Shown here in pieces: positions 1 through 10,579 of a stretch of 64,000 nt of DNA. The notes under the pieces were generated by a model that was given only the letters and a program-made list of their open reading frames with translations, made no database searches and was not told the origin of the DNA. The position numbers and the translations under genes are program-made. Source of the stretch: Paragorgia papillata. Lineage: Eukaryota > Cnidaria > Anthozoa > Scleralcyonacea > Coralliidae. Positions within the stretch are counted from its first letter, which is position 1; each line of letters begins with the position of its first letter. The DNA lies in contig JAWNZC010000088.1 in NCBI GenBank assembly GCA_035771165.1, forward strand, positions 2,545,001 through 2,609,000, written 5' to 3'.

Positions 1-504
1 AAGCGAATTCCGAAACTACAAGAAGATATTGAAGCTGTAGTGCTGGAAATTGCTCACAAGGAACAGATCCAAGTTTGCCAGTATATAATCGACTGCTGGC
101 AAGGACCATGCAATTTCTTGAAAGCACGCATATCTGACGTAAAGGACATGGCAAAGTTGTATGAATCAGCACTGCTAACAAACAAGAATGTTATCGACCT
201 ATTCCAAGCCAATCCAGTCAGTAATGCTGAGCGAGATGCAATCTCCTATTTAAAGCGCTATGTAAGAGGCCTGGAACCCGAGACATTAGCGAAGTTTCTT
301 CTATTCCTGACAGGGGCAACCATGATATGTGTAAAGCAAATTGAAGTGACCTTCACCTGCACGGATGGTTTGGCCAGACGTCCTGTGGCACATACATGTG
401 GTCCATGTCTTGAACTTCCTTGCACTTATCAAAGTTTTGCCCAGTTCCGCGAAGAAATGAATGGCATAATTTCCAGTGGATATTGGAGCATTGACTTTGC
501 CTAG
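1..504 (+). CDS. HECT E3 ubiquitin-ligase-like protein, C-terminal part (transposon A)
   Basis: The frame is open from base 1, so the N-terminal part lies outside the window; it ends at TAG/TGA-type stop 502-504. The last 90 residues are a HECT C-lobe: a 'YLKRYVRGL' helix region, then 'AHTCGPCLELP' in which the Cys after HT matches the thioester cysteine of HECT ligases, then 'YQSFAQFREEMNGII' as the closing helix. Known HECT proteins accept ubiquitin on this cysteine and pass it to a substrate; whether this copy is active cannot be seen. It converges with the transposase gene at 1450-2697. The same pairing occurs three more times in this window, so I assign it to a transposon rather than to a host locus. 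No frameshift is visible in the part present. Confidence 0.8.
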   Translation, partial: KRIPKLQEDIEAVVLEIAHKEQIQVCQYIIDCWQGPCNFLKARISDVKDMAKLYESALLTNKNVIDLFQANPVSNAERDAISYLKRYVRGLEPETLAKFLLFLTGATMICVKQIEVTFTCTDGLARRPVAHTCGPCLELPCTYQSFAQFREEMNGIISSGYWSIDFA

Positions 505-1449
505 AACTGTATTAGAAAGTTATTCCAAGTTGGCTTTTGTTTACAAGTTTCGAAGATATAGTTGGACTTAAAAAAACCTATATAAAGTTATGAATGGTAA
601 AATTCAAAACTGTAAAATGTTTATATTTTTGAGGAACATGAGCCGCTCTTAAAAAGCTTCATTTTTATTCTGTCGTTAACATGTGCAAATATATATTTAC
701 TGCAGGATATATTTTAGGTTGCTTGTTTTGTTATAAATGTACTGGTCGTTAACAGATTTGGTTGAATAATTATATGATTGACTTATTTTGTAACACAGAA
801 GTATCAAAGAACGTTTTTCTTCCTTTTTGATGACGTTTTTCTTCCTTCTTTGCCTTGCAGTCCAAGAATCTCGCAATATTATAGTCTTAGTTCCAGTATC
901 ACTAGTGATTTTTACGTAATGCAATTTATATTGTTCAATCATCTGTGAGCAACATGGCAAATACCACCAGTATCCGCATGTACGCAGCACGTACCTATTT
1001 TTTGGTATGTACAGTAAACTTTGACATCGTTATGATGTCATCCCTAGTGTCATCCTAAAAATTAATGCACGATTTTTGTCACTCGTAAAGACAAAATATT
1101 TAAAAAGTAATAAGATGTCAGAGCCAGAACTGTAATGGTTGATATATAAACCACAAATCGGCGCAAGCACCTTGTGAGCAACGAACCTGGTATAAGGAAC
1201 TCGTAATCGTTGTTACACGTTCTTTTAGCCATTTTAAGTGTCAACAACGATAACACGGACGTTCATTTATCTTATCTCGTAGACTTGTATACGTACTCGT
1301 ACGCGTTGACAAACCGACCTAAAGGCAACCTCCCCATTGTTTTTTTTCGAAACTCCCACAAAAACGTTGCAACCATTGACGGATGGAGTAATTAGCTACT
1401 GTTTTGTTTACAAAACCAATGTTTTTAGTTTTTAATAGGTGCAATTGTT
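505..1449. other. Spacer between two convergent genes of transposon A
   Basis: AT-rich DNA between the 3' ends of the HECT gene and the transposase gene. Presumably it holds both 3' UTRs. I see no long open frame with family similarity, no tRNA and no clear repeat apart from a short duplicated 'GACGTTTTTCTTCC' around 820-845. Confidence 0.6.
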
Positions 1450-2697
1450 TTACAATCCTAATTCCAATTCGTCTATTAATCGCAATATGTTAACGAACAA
1501 GCTTTCTGCTTCTGTCTCTGTGTTTGGCATCTGAAGTACCTCATCATCCATTATCATTTCCGCCAGCTCTCTGAAATGTGACGAACATCCTTTTGGCAGT
1601 GGAGCTCGTGCATGTTCTTCATAAGCGATATCGATATCATCATTACTCACAACAGTGATATAATCACGTGTGTTAGTTGACTGTGGAATAAAATATATGA
1701 CGTCAGGACGGCCACATGGCGAATTCTCATTGGTAGAAGGTCTAATGCGATGTGTGTTCCAATATGCGGCGGCCTTATGAAGATCCTTTTGTAAAAGATC
1801 CATATAACAAAATTTTAAACATTCTCTGTGAACAACGTTATCGTCACAATACAGCCCTCTGTCTATGAGATCTTTAAAATAGTTAATCCACCAGCCTGTA
1901 CATTGTCGTCGCAAAATGTTCCACCATTCCTCAATTCTTTGGTTAGCGGTTGACCTCCCGTACATGAAACTTTTTTCGCCTGCAAATGCGTCGTTAGATG
2001 ACGAGCGGAAGAAACGTTGAATACCATCAACATTTACATTTTCAGTACCGCGATCAGCACGAACAATGCGCGATGTTCCACCTAATTCTCGGACAGTAGA
2101 TAAGAAGTAATGAGCGACAATTCGAGGATCATTATTTGAATCAGATACCTCCAACCAGAGGATTCTGCGACTATACCCATCAATTGCCCCATGTATACAA
2201 AATCCAAACGGTTTTAGTTTATCATAGCCGTCCATATGCCATAGATAATTTGGACCTTTTGTGCTATATTTTCTGCGTCGTAACCGATTCCTGGATCGTG
2301 CTTCCACCCCCTCCGGATCCAGTATCTTCAAGGCTTGTCGGACAGTTGTTCTGGTAACCACTAGACCATGCTCGGTTGTCAATCGTTGATGCATTGCTTG
2401 GTAGCCAATGATGCTCCCAGAGCCACTTAGCTCACTTTCAATAGCTCGAATGACTTCGTTCAGATTCGACGGATCTTTTCTTCTTTTACATCCAAGTCGT
2501 TGAAGGATTCGTTTTAGTTGTCTTAAGCTTAGCACAAACCCATGCACATGTATTAAGAAGTTTAGGATTTCAGCGGGGGTAAAACCAAGGAAAAAATATT
2601 TCCTCACCGCTTCATCTCGGGAAAGAGCCTGTCTAGGTGGAACTGTACCGACTATACCAAAAGCCAAGTACAAAAAGAATAAAACTTTAAAAACCAT
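1450..2697 (-). CDS. rve/DDE transposase, IS3EU-like (transposon A)
   Basis: Intact 415-residue single-exon frame. An N-terminal helix-turn-helix ('GFTPAEILNFL...LSLRQLKRILQRLG') is followed by an integrase catalytic core: first Asp in 'LWHMDGYDKLKPFG', second Asp in 'VRADRGTENV', Glu in 'NQRIEEWW'. This is the D-D-E set of the retroviral-integrase/IS3 fold. It is the eukaryotic type I associate with the IS3EU superfamily; that name is from memory of the family. I start at the ATG whose A is at 2697, which gives MVFKVLFF; the open frame runs on upstream into satellite-like sequence to 3078, but that extension is satellite DNA and is not part of the gene. The first 20 residues are strongly hydrophobic and look like a signal peptide, as they do in the transposase of element C. 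It is the only undamaged transposase of the four here. Confidence 0.85.
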   Translation of the reverse strand: MVFKVLFFLYLAFGIVGTVPPRQALSRDEAVRKYFFLGFTPAEILNFLIHVHGFVLSLRQLKRILQRLGCKRRKDPSNLNEVIRAIESELSGSGSIIGYQAMHQRLTTEHGLVVTRTTVRQALKILDPEGVEARSRNRLRRRKYSTKGPNYLWHMDGYDKLKPFGFCIHGAIDGYSRRILWLEVSDSNNDPRIVAHYFLSTVRELGGTSRIVRADRGTENVNVDGIQRFFRSSSNDAFAGEKSFMYGRSTANQRIEEWWNILRRQCTGWWINYFKDLIDRGLYCDDNVVHRECLKFCYMDLLQKDLHKAAAYWNTHRIRPSTNENSPCGRPDVIYFIPQSTNTRDYITVVSNDDIDIAYEEHARAPLPKGCSSHFRELAEMIMDDEVLQMPNTETEAESLFVNILRLIDELELGL

Positions 2698-2991
2698 GCT
2701 GTCGCTAGACTCACATACGAGTAGCCAAAGAAGGGAGAAAGAGTTCAGTAAAAAGTCGCCATAAAAGTCGCCATAAAAGTGGACATAAAAGTCGCGGTTT
2801 AAAAAAAGTAGCGAGGTTTTTTGATGTCCCTTCAGAACCACCGCACGAAATCGTAAATAGCGGCCGCTATTTCCATTTTCATTTTCGTATGTATTATATC
2901 TGTCTTCTCCGAATGTTTTCCGTTTGCTTTTTTTTGGTGGGTTTTTGTATATAAATATAGATATAACATATATATATATATATATATATAT
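2698..2991. repeat. Probable subterminal repeats of transposon A and (AT)n
   Basis: Upstream of the transposase start, 2751-2797 holds about four direct copies of a 12-14-bp unit around AAAAGTCGCCAT. This matches in position the subterminal repeats of the other three elements. No TCCRTA-type right terminus was found, so the true end of A is probably lost. 2966-2990 is a TA dinucleotide run joined directly to the satellite. Confidence 0.5.
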
Positions 2992-5900
2992 GCTCACTAC
3001 CCTTGTGGAAGTTTGAGCACTCTGGGCCCATGCGCACTTCACGCTATCTGAATGTATTTCACCGATGCTTTCCCACATGCGGTTGTCACCGACGATCGCA
3101 TGTGTATAAGTAATGGGTGAAATTCATTCAGATTGTTCCAAGCTACACTGATGAGCTGTTGTACAGCGAAACACCGTGTCTGTAGATTGAACTATGTATG
3201 CTCCTTCACTTCGGTGTTGTTGAGCACTCTGTGAAGTTGCCGTGGGTACCTATTAGCGATAATGCAACGCTCACTACCCTTGTGGAAGTTTGAGCACTCT
3301 GGGCCCATGCGCACTTCACGCTATCTGAATGTATTTCACCGATGCTTTCCCACATGCGGTTGTCACCGACGATCGCATGTGTATAAGTAATGGGTGAAAT
3401 TCATTCAGATTGTTCCAAGCTACACTGATGAGCTGTTGTACAGCGAAACACCGTGTCTGTAGATTGAACTATGTATGCTCCTTCACTTCGGTGTTGTTGA
3501 GCACTCTGTGAAGTTGCCGTGGGTACCTATTAGCGATAATGCAACGCTCACTACCCTTGTGGAAGTTTGAGCACTCTGGGCCCATGCGCACTTCACGCTA
3601 TCTGAATGTATTTCACCGATGCTTTCCCACATGCGGTTGTCACCGACGATCGCATGTGTATAAGTAATGGGTGAAATTCATTCAGATTGTTCCAAGCTAC
3701 ACTGATGAGCTGTTGTACAGCGAAACACCGTGTCTGTAGATTGAACTATGTATGCTCCTTCACTTCGGTGTTGTTGAGCACTCTGTGAAGTTGCCGTGGG
3801 TACCTATTAGCGATAATGCAACGCTCACTACCCTTGTGGAAGTTTGAGCACTCTGGGCCCATGCGCACTTCACGCTATCTGAATGTATTTCACCGATGCT
3901 TTCCCACATGCGGTTGTCACCGACGATCGCATGTGTATAAGTAATGGGTGAAATTCATTCAGATTGTTCCAAGCTACACTGATGAGCTGTTGTACAGCGA
4001 AACACCGTGTCTGTAGATTGAACTATGTATGCTCCTTCACTTCGGTGTTGTTGAGCACTCTGTGAAGTTGCCGTGGGTACCTATTAGCGATAATGCAACG
4101 CTCACTACCCTTGTGGAAGTTTGAGCACTCTGGGCCCATGCGCACTTCACGCTATCTGAATGTATTTCACCGATGCTTTCCCACATGCGGTTGTCACCGA
4201 CGATCGCATGTGTATAAGTAATGGGTGAAATTCATTCAGATTGTTCCAAGCTACACTGATGAGCTGTTGTACAGCGAAACACCGTGTCTGTAGATTGAAC
4301 TATGTATGCTCCTTCACTTCGGTGTTGTTGAGCACTCTGTGAAGTTGCCGTGGGTACCTATTAGCGATAATGCAACGCTCACTACCCTTGTGGAAGTTTG
4401 AGCACTCTGGGCCCATGCGCACTTCACGCTATCTGAATGTATTTCACCGATGCTTTCCCACATGCGGTTGTCACCGACGATCGCATGTGTATAAGTAATG
4501 GGTGAAATTCATTCAGATTGTTCCAAGCTACACTGATGAGCTGTTGTACAGCGAAACACCGTGTCTGTAGATTGAACTATGTATGCTCCTTCACTTCGGT
4601 GTTGTTGAGCACTCTGTGAAGTTGCCGTGGGTACCTATTAGCGATAATGCAACGCTCACTACCCTTGTGGAAGTTTGAGCACTCTGGGCCCATGCGCACT
4701 TCACGCTATCTGAATGTATTTCACCGATGCTTTCCCACATGCGGTTGTCACCGACGATCGCATGTGTATAAGTAATGGGTGAAATTCATTCAGATTGTTC
4801 CAAGCTACACTGATGAGCTGTTGTACAGCGAAACACCGTGTCTGTAGATTGAACTATGTATGCTCCTTCACTTCGGTGTTGTTGAGCACTCTGTGAAGTT
4901 GCCGTGGGTACCTATTAGCGATAATGCAACGCTCACTACCCTTGTGGAAGTTTGAGCACTCTGGGCCCATGCGCACTTCACGCTATCTGAATGTATTTCA
5001 CCGATGCTTTCCCACATGCGGTTGTCACCGACGATCGCATGTGTATAAGTAATGGGTGAAATCCATTCAGATTGTTCCAAGCTACACTGATGAGCTGTTG
5101 TACAGCGAAACACCGTGTCTGTAGATTGAACTATGTATGCTCCTTCACTTCGGTGTTGTTGAGCACTCTGTGAAGTTGCCGTGGGTACCTATTAGCGATA
5201 ATGCAACGCTCACTACCCTTGTGGAAGTTTGAGCACTCTGGGCCCATGCGCACTTCACGCTATCTGAATGTATTTCACCGATGCTTTCCCACATGCGGTT
5301 GTCACCGACGATCGCATGTGTATAAGTAATGGGTGAAATTCATTCAGATTGTTCCAAGCTACACTGATGAGCTGTTGTACAGCGAAACACCGTGTCTGTA
5401 GATTGAACTATGTATGCTCCTTCACTTCGGTGTTGTTGAGCACTCTGTGAAGTTGCCGTGGGTACCTATTAGCGATAATGCAACGCTCACTACCCTTGTG
5501 GAAGTTTGAGCACTCTGGGCCCATGCGCACTTCACGCTATCTGAATGTATTTCACCGATGCTTTCCCACATGCGGTTGTCACCGACGATCGCATGTGTAT
5601 AAGTAATGGGTGAAATTCATTCAGATTGTTCCAAGCTACACTGATGAGCTGTTGTACAGCGAAACACCGTGTCTGTAGATTGAACTATGTATGCTCCTTC
5701 ACTTCGGTGTTGTTGAGCACTCTGTGAAGTTGCCGTGGGTACCTATTAGCGATAATGCAACGCTCACTACCCTTGTGGAAGTTTGAGCACTCTGGGCCCA
5801 TGCGCACTTCACGCTATCTGAATGTATTTCACCGATGCTTTCCCACATGCGGTTGTCACCGACGATCGCATGTGTATAAGTAATGGGTGAAATTCATTCA

Positions 5901-8900
5901 GATTGTTCCAAGCTACACTGATGAGCTGTTGTACAGCGAAACACCGTGTCTGTAGATTGAACTATGTATGCTCCTTCACTTCGGTGTTGTTGAGCACTCT
6001 GTGAAGTTGCCGTGGGTACCTATTAGCGATAATGCAACGCTCACTACCCTTGTGGAAGTTTGAGCACTCTGGGCCCATGCGCACTTCACGCTATCTGAAT
6101 GTATTTCACCGATGCTTTCCCACATGCGGTTGTCACCGACGATCGCATGTGTATAAGTAATGGGTGAAATTCATTCAGATTGTTCCAAGCTACACTGATG
6201 AGCTGTTGTACAGCGAAACATCGTGTCTGTAGATTGAACTATGTATGCTCCTTCACTTCGGTGTTGTTGAGCACTCTGTGAAGTTGCCGTGGGTACCTAT
6301 TAGCGATAATGCAACCCTCACTACCCTTGTGGAAGTTTGAGCACTCTGGGCCCATGCGCACTTCACGCTATCTGAATGTATTTCACCGATGCTTTCCCAC
6401 ATGCGGTTGTCACCGACGATCGCATGTGTATAAGTAATGGGTGAAATTCATTCAGATTGTTCCAAGCTACACTGATGAGCTGTTGTACAGCGAAACACCG
6501 TGTCTGTAGATTGAACTATGTATGCTCCTTCACTTCGGTGTTGTTGAGCACTCTGTGAAGTTGCCGTGGGTACCTATTAGCGATAATGCAACGCTCACTA
6601 CCCTTGTGGAAGTTTGAGCACTCTGGGCCCATGCGCACTTCACGCTATCTGAATGTATTTCACCGATGCTTTCCCACATGCGGTTGTCACCGACGATCGC
6701 ATGTGTATAAGTAATGGGTGAAATTCATTCAGATTGTTCCAAGCTACACTGATGAGCTGTTGTACAGCGAAACACCGTGTCTGTAGATTGAACTATGTAT
6801 GCTCCTTCACTTCGGTGTTGTTGAGCACTCTGTGAAGTTGCCGTGGGTACCTATTAGCGATAATGCAACGCTCACTACCCTTGTGGAAGTTTGAGCACTC
6901 TGGGCCCATGCGCACTTCACGCTATCTGAATGTATTTCACCGATGCTTTCCCACATGCGGTTGTCACCGACGATCGCATGTGTATAAGTAATGGGTGAAA
7001 TTCATTCAGATTGTTCCAAGCTACACTGATGAGCTGTTGTACAGCGAAACACCGTGTCTGTAGATTGAACTATGTATGCTCCTTCACTTCGGTGTTGTTG
7101 AGCACTCTGTGAAGTTGCCGTGGGTACCTATTAGCGATAATGCAACGCTCACTACCCTTGTGGAAGTTTGAGCACTCTGGGCCCATGCGCACTTCACGCT
7201 ATCTGAATGTATTTCACCGATGCTTTCCCACATGCGGTTGTCACCGACGATCGCATGTGTATAAGTAATGGGTGAAATTCATTCAGATTGTTCCAAGCTA
7301 CACTGATGAGCTGTTGTACAGCGAAACACCGTGTCTGTAGATTGAACTATGTATGCTCCTTCACTTCGGTGTTGTTGAGCACTCTGTGAAGTTGCCGTGG
7401 GTACCTATTAGCGATAATGCAACGCTCACTACCCTTGTGGAAGTTTGAGCACTCTGGGCCCATGCGCACTTCACGCTATCTGAATGTATTTCACCGATGC
7501 TTTCCCACATGCGGTTGTCACCGACGATCGCATGTGTATAAGTAATGGGTGAAATTCATTCAGATTGTTCCAAGCTACACTGATGAGCTGTTGTACAGCG
7601 AAACACCGTGTCTGTAGATTGAACTATGTATGCTCCTTCACTTCGGTGTTGTTGAGCACTCTGTGAAGTTGCCGTGGGTACCTATTAGCGATAATGCAAC
7701 GCTCACTACCCTTGTGGAAGTTTGAGCACTCTGGGCCCATGCGCACTTCACGCTATCTGAATGTATTTCACCGATGCTTTCCCACATGCGGTTGTCACCG
7801 ACGATCGCATGTGTATAAGTAATGGGTGAAATTCATTCAGATTGTTCCAAGCTACACTGATGAGCTGTTGTACAGCGAAACACCGTGTCTGTAGATTGAA
7901 CTATGTATGCTCCTTCACTTCGGTGTTGTTGAGCACTCTGTGAAGTTGCCGTGGGTACCTATTAGCGATAATGCAACGCTCACTACCCTTGTGGAAGTTT
8001 GAGCACTCTGGGCCCATGCGCACTTCACGCTATCTGAATGTATTTCACCGATGCTTTCCCACATGCGGTTGTCACCGACGATCGCATGTGTATAAGTAAT
8101 GGGTGAAATCCATTCAGATTGTTCCAAGCTACACTGATGAGCTGTTGTACAGCGAAACACCGTGTCTGTAGATTGAACTATGTATGCTCCTTCACTTCGG
8201 TGTTGTTGAGCACTCTGTGAAGTTGCCGTGGGTACCTATTAGCGATAATGCAACGCTCACTACCCTTGTGGAAGTTTGAGCACTCTGGGCCCATGCGCAC
8301 TTCACGCTATCTGAATGTATTTCACCGATGCTTTCCCACATGCGGTTGTCACCGACGATCGCATGTGTATAAGTAATGGGTGAAATTCATTCAGATTGTT
8401 CCAAGCTACACTGATGAGCTGTTGTACAGCGAAACACCGTGTCTGTAGATTGAACTATGTATGCTCCTTCACTTCGGTGTTGTTGAGCACTCTGTGAAGT
8501 TGCCGTGGGTACCTATTAGCGATAATGCAACGCTCACTACCCTTGTGGAAGTTTGAGCACTCTGGGCCCATGCGCACTTCACGCTATCTGAATGTATTTC
8601 ACCGATGCTTTCCCACATGCGGTTGTCACCGACGATCGCATGTGTATAAGTAATGGGTGAAATTCATTCAGATTGTTCCAAGCTACACTGATGAGCTGTT
8701 GTACAGCGAAACACCGTGTCTGTAGATTGAACTATGTATGCTCCTTCACTTCGGTGTTGTTGAGCACTCTGTGAAGTTGCCGTGGGTACCTATTAGCGAT
8801 AATGCAACGCTCACTACCCTTGTGGAAGTTTGAGCACTCTGGGCCCATGCGCACTTCACGCTATCTGAATGTATTTCACCGATGCTTTCCCACATGCGGT

Positions 8901-10115
8901 TGTCACCGACGATCGCATGTGTATAAGTAATGGGTGAAATTCATTCAGATTGTTCCAAGCTACACTGATGAGCTGTTGTACAGCGAAACACCGTGTCTGT
9001 AGATTGAACTATGTATGCTCCTTCACTTCGGTGTTGTTGAGCACTCTGTGAAGTTGCCGTGGGTACCTATTAGCGATAATGCAACGCTCACTACCCTTGT
9101 GGAAGTTTGAGCACTCTGGGCCCATGCGCACTTCACGCTATCTGAATGTATTTCACCGATGCTTTCCCACATGCGGTTGTCACCGACGATCGCATGTGTA
9201 TAAGTAATGGGTGAAATTCATTCAGATTGTTCCAAGCTACACTGATGAGCTGTTGTACAGCGAAACATCGTGTCTGTAGATTGAACTATGTATGCTCCTT
9301 CACTTCGGTGTTGTTGAGCACTCTGTGAAGTTGCCGTGGGTACCTATTAGCGATAATGCAACCCTCACTACCCTTGTGGAAGTTTGAGCACTCTGGGCCC
9401 ATGCGCACTTCACGCTATCTGAATGTATTTCACCGATGCTTTCCCACATGCGGTTGTCACCGACGATCGCATGTGTATAAGTAATGGGTGAAATTCATTC
9501 AGATTGTTCCAAGCTACACTGATGAGCTGTTGTACAGCGAAACACCGTGTCTGTAGATTGAACTATGTATGCTCCTTCACTTCGGTGTTGTTGAGCACTC
9601 TGTGAAGTTGCCGTGGGTACCTATTAGCGATAATGCAACGCTCACTACCCTTGTGGAAGTTTGAGCACTCTGGGCCCATGCGCACTTCACGCTATCTGAA
9701 TGTATTTCACCGATGCTTTCCCACATGCGGTTGTCACCGACGATCGCATGTGTATAAGTAATGGGTGAAATTCATTCAGATTGTTCCAAGCTACACTGAT
9801 GAGCTGTTGTACAGCGAAACACCGTGTCTGTAGATTGAACTATGTATGCTCCTTCACTTCGGTGTTGTTGAGCACTCTGTGAAGTTGCCGTGGGTACCTA
9901 TTAGCGATAATGCAACGCTCACTACCCTTGTGGAAGTTTTGAGCACTCTTGGCCCATGCGCACTTCACGCTATCTGAATGTATTTCACCGATGCTTTCCC
10001 ACATGCGGTTGTCACCGACGATCGCATGTGTATAAGTAATGGGTGAAATTCATTCAGATTGTTCCAAGCTACACTGATGAGCTGTTGTACAGCGAAACAC
10101 CGTGTCTGTAGATTG

Positions 10116-10119
<4 letters not shown>
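2992..10119 (+). repeat. 277-bp hammerhead-ribozyme satellite array, left (about 25.7 monomers)
   Basis: Head-to-tail monomers with exact 277-bp spacing: the landmark GCTCACTACCC starts at 2992, 3269, 3546 and so on. Near-identical copies differ by a few substitutions. Three separate variants (ATCCATTC at 5061/8108, AACATCG at 6217/9264, CAACCCTC at 6312/9359) recur exactly 3047 bp apart, which is an 11-monomer higher-order repeat. Each monomer contains a type I hammerhead ribozyme and an 18-bp inverted repeat. The array is bounded by TA runs on both sides. The last monomer carries an extra T near 9940. Short open frames inside (for example 4868-5113, 7915-8160) recur with the array and are not genes. 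Confidence 0.95.
3143..3185 (+). ncRNA. Type I hammerhead self-cleaving ribozyme (first of 26 in the left array)
   Basis: All parts of the hammerhead fold are present. Stem I pairs CTACA (3143-3147) with TGTAG (3181-3185), five perfect pairs. The core CTGATGA lies at 3148-3154. Stem II pairs GCTGT (3155-3159) with ACAGC (3163-3167) around loop TGT. GAA lies at 3168-3170. Stem III pairs ACA (3171-3173) with TGT (3177-3179) around CCG. C17 is 3180, so cleavage is predicted between 3180 and 3181. The short stem III is typical of animal retrozyme and Penelope-type ribozymes. Further copies follow every 277 bp, with cores at 3148 plus multiples of 277; the last core is at 10074, shifted by a 1-bp insertion. 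Two monomers (near 6217 and 9264) have TCG instead of CCG in loop III, which keeps the stem. Confidence 0.88.
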
Positions 10120-10153
<34 letters not shown>

Positions 10154-10230
10154 CAGATTTATAACATATATTATATATTATAATTATATAATATATGCAC
10201 ATATTTAGAATATTTATTATATATTATATA
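10120..10230. repeat. AT-only simple sequence
   Basis: (TA)n followed by imperfect ATATATT sequence, joined directly to the end of the satellite at GATTGAACTA. No gene. Confidence 0.9.
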
Positions 10231-10525
10231 TGAGCGACCAATCAAAATGTGAATACTACCTAAATGACGTAATCTTTTTACAGTCGTGTCGCCGATGGCA
10301 ATGATCAGCGTTATTCAGCGGTATGTGGCTATAAAAAGGACGACGCACTTTCAATCCCGTCATTATTGCTCAGTTGTTCTTCGCAATCGGTTGTATTTTT
10401 GAGTCGTTCTACATATCATTTAATTAAAATATATTGCTATTTTACTTTTCTATTCTGAATTATAGTTTGAAATATTCTTTTAGTTAAAGGATAACTACTT
10501 AGTTTAACGCGTTGACGATTAGGGT
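10231..10525 (+). promoter_or_regulatory. Repeat-unit flank with promoter-like motifs
   Basis: CCAAT lies at 10238-10242, a TATA-box-like TATAAAAAG at 10330-10338 and TCAGTTGTTC at 10370, a plausible initiator. No gene follows; the sequence from about 10375 to 10531 belongs to the same repeat family as 26940-27110, 28650-28750 and 29860-29960, and transposon B has inserted into it. It could be a remnant promoter of the repeat (LTR-like or Penelope-like). The promoter reading is inference only. Confidence 0.3.
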
Positions 10526-10531
10526 AGACTT
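10526..10531. repeat. Target-site duplication of transposon B (left)
   Basis: AGACTT directly precedes the terminus TATGGAGGGTG; the same six bases directly follow the right terminus at 26810-26815. Confidence 0.9.
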
Positions 10532-10579
10532 TATGGAGGGTGATGCCCGCCAATATTAATATTTACATTTTGTGTTCTA

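Noticed and set aside
2698..3078. N-terminal extension of the transposase frame of A to 542 residues
   Set aside because: The extension crosses an AT run and satellite sequence; the family-like protein begins at 2697.
2992..3268. The satellite unit as a 5S rRNA, tRNA or snRNA gene cluster
   Set aside because: No A/B-box arrangement, cloverleaf or 5S motif was found; the hammerhead explains the conserved part.
4868..8160. 81-residue open frames at 4868-5113 and 7915-8160
   Set aside because: They lie on the minus strand of the satellite, recur 3047 bp apart because of the higher-order repeat, and arise from a single substitution that opens the frame.
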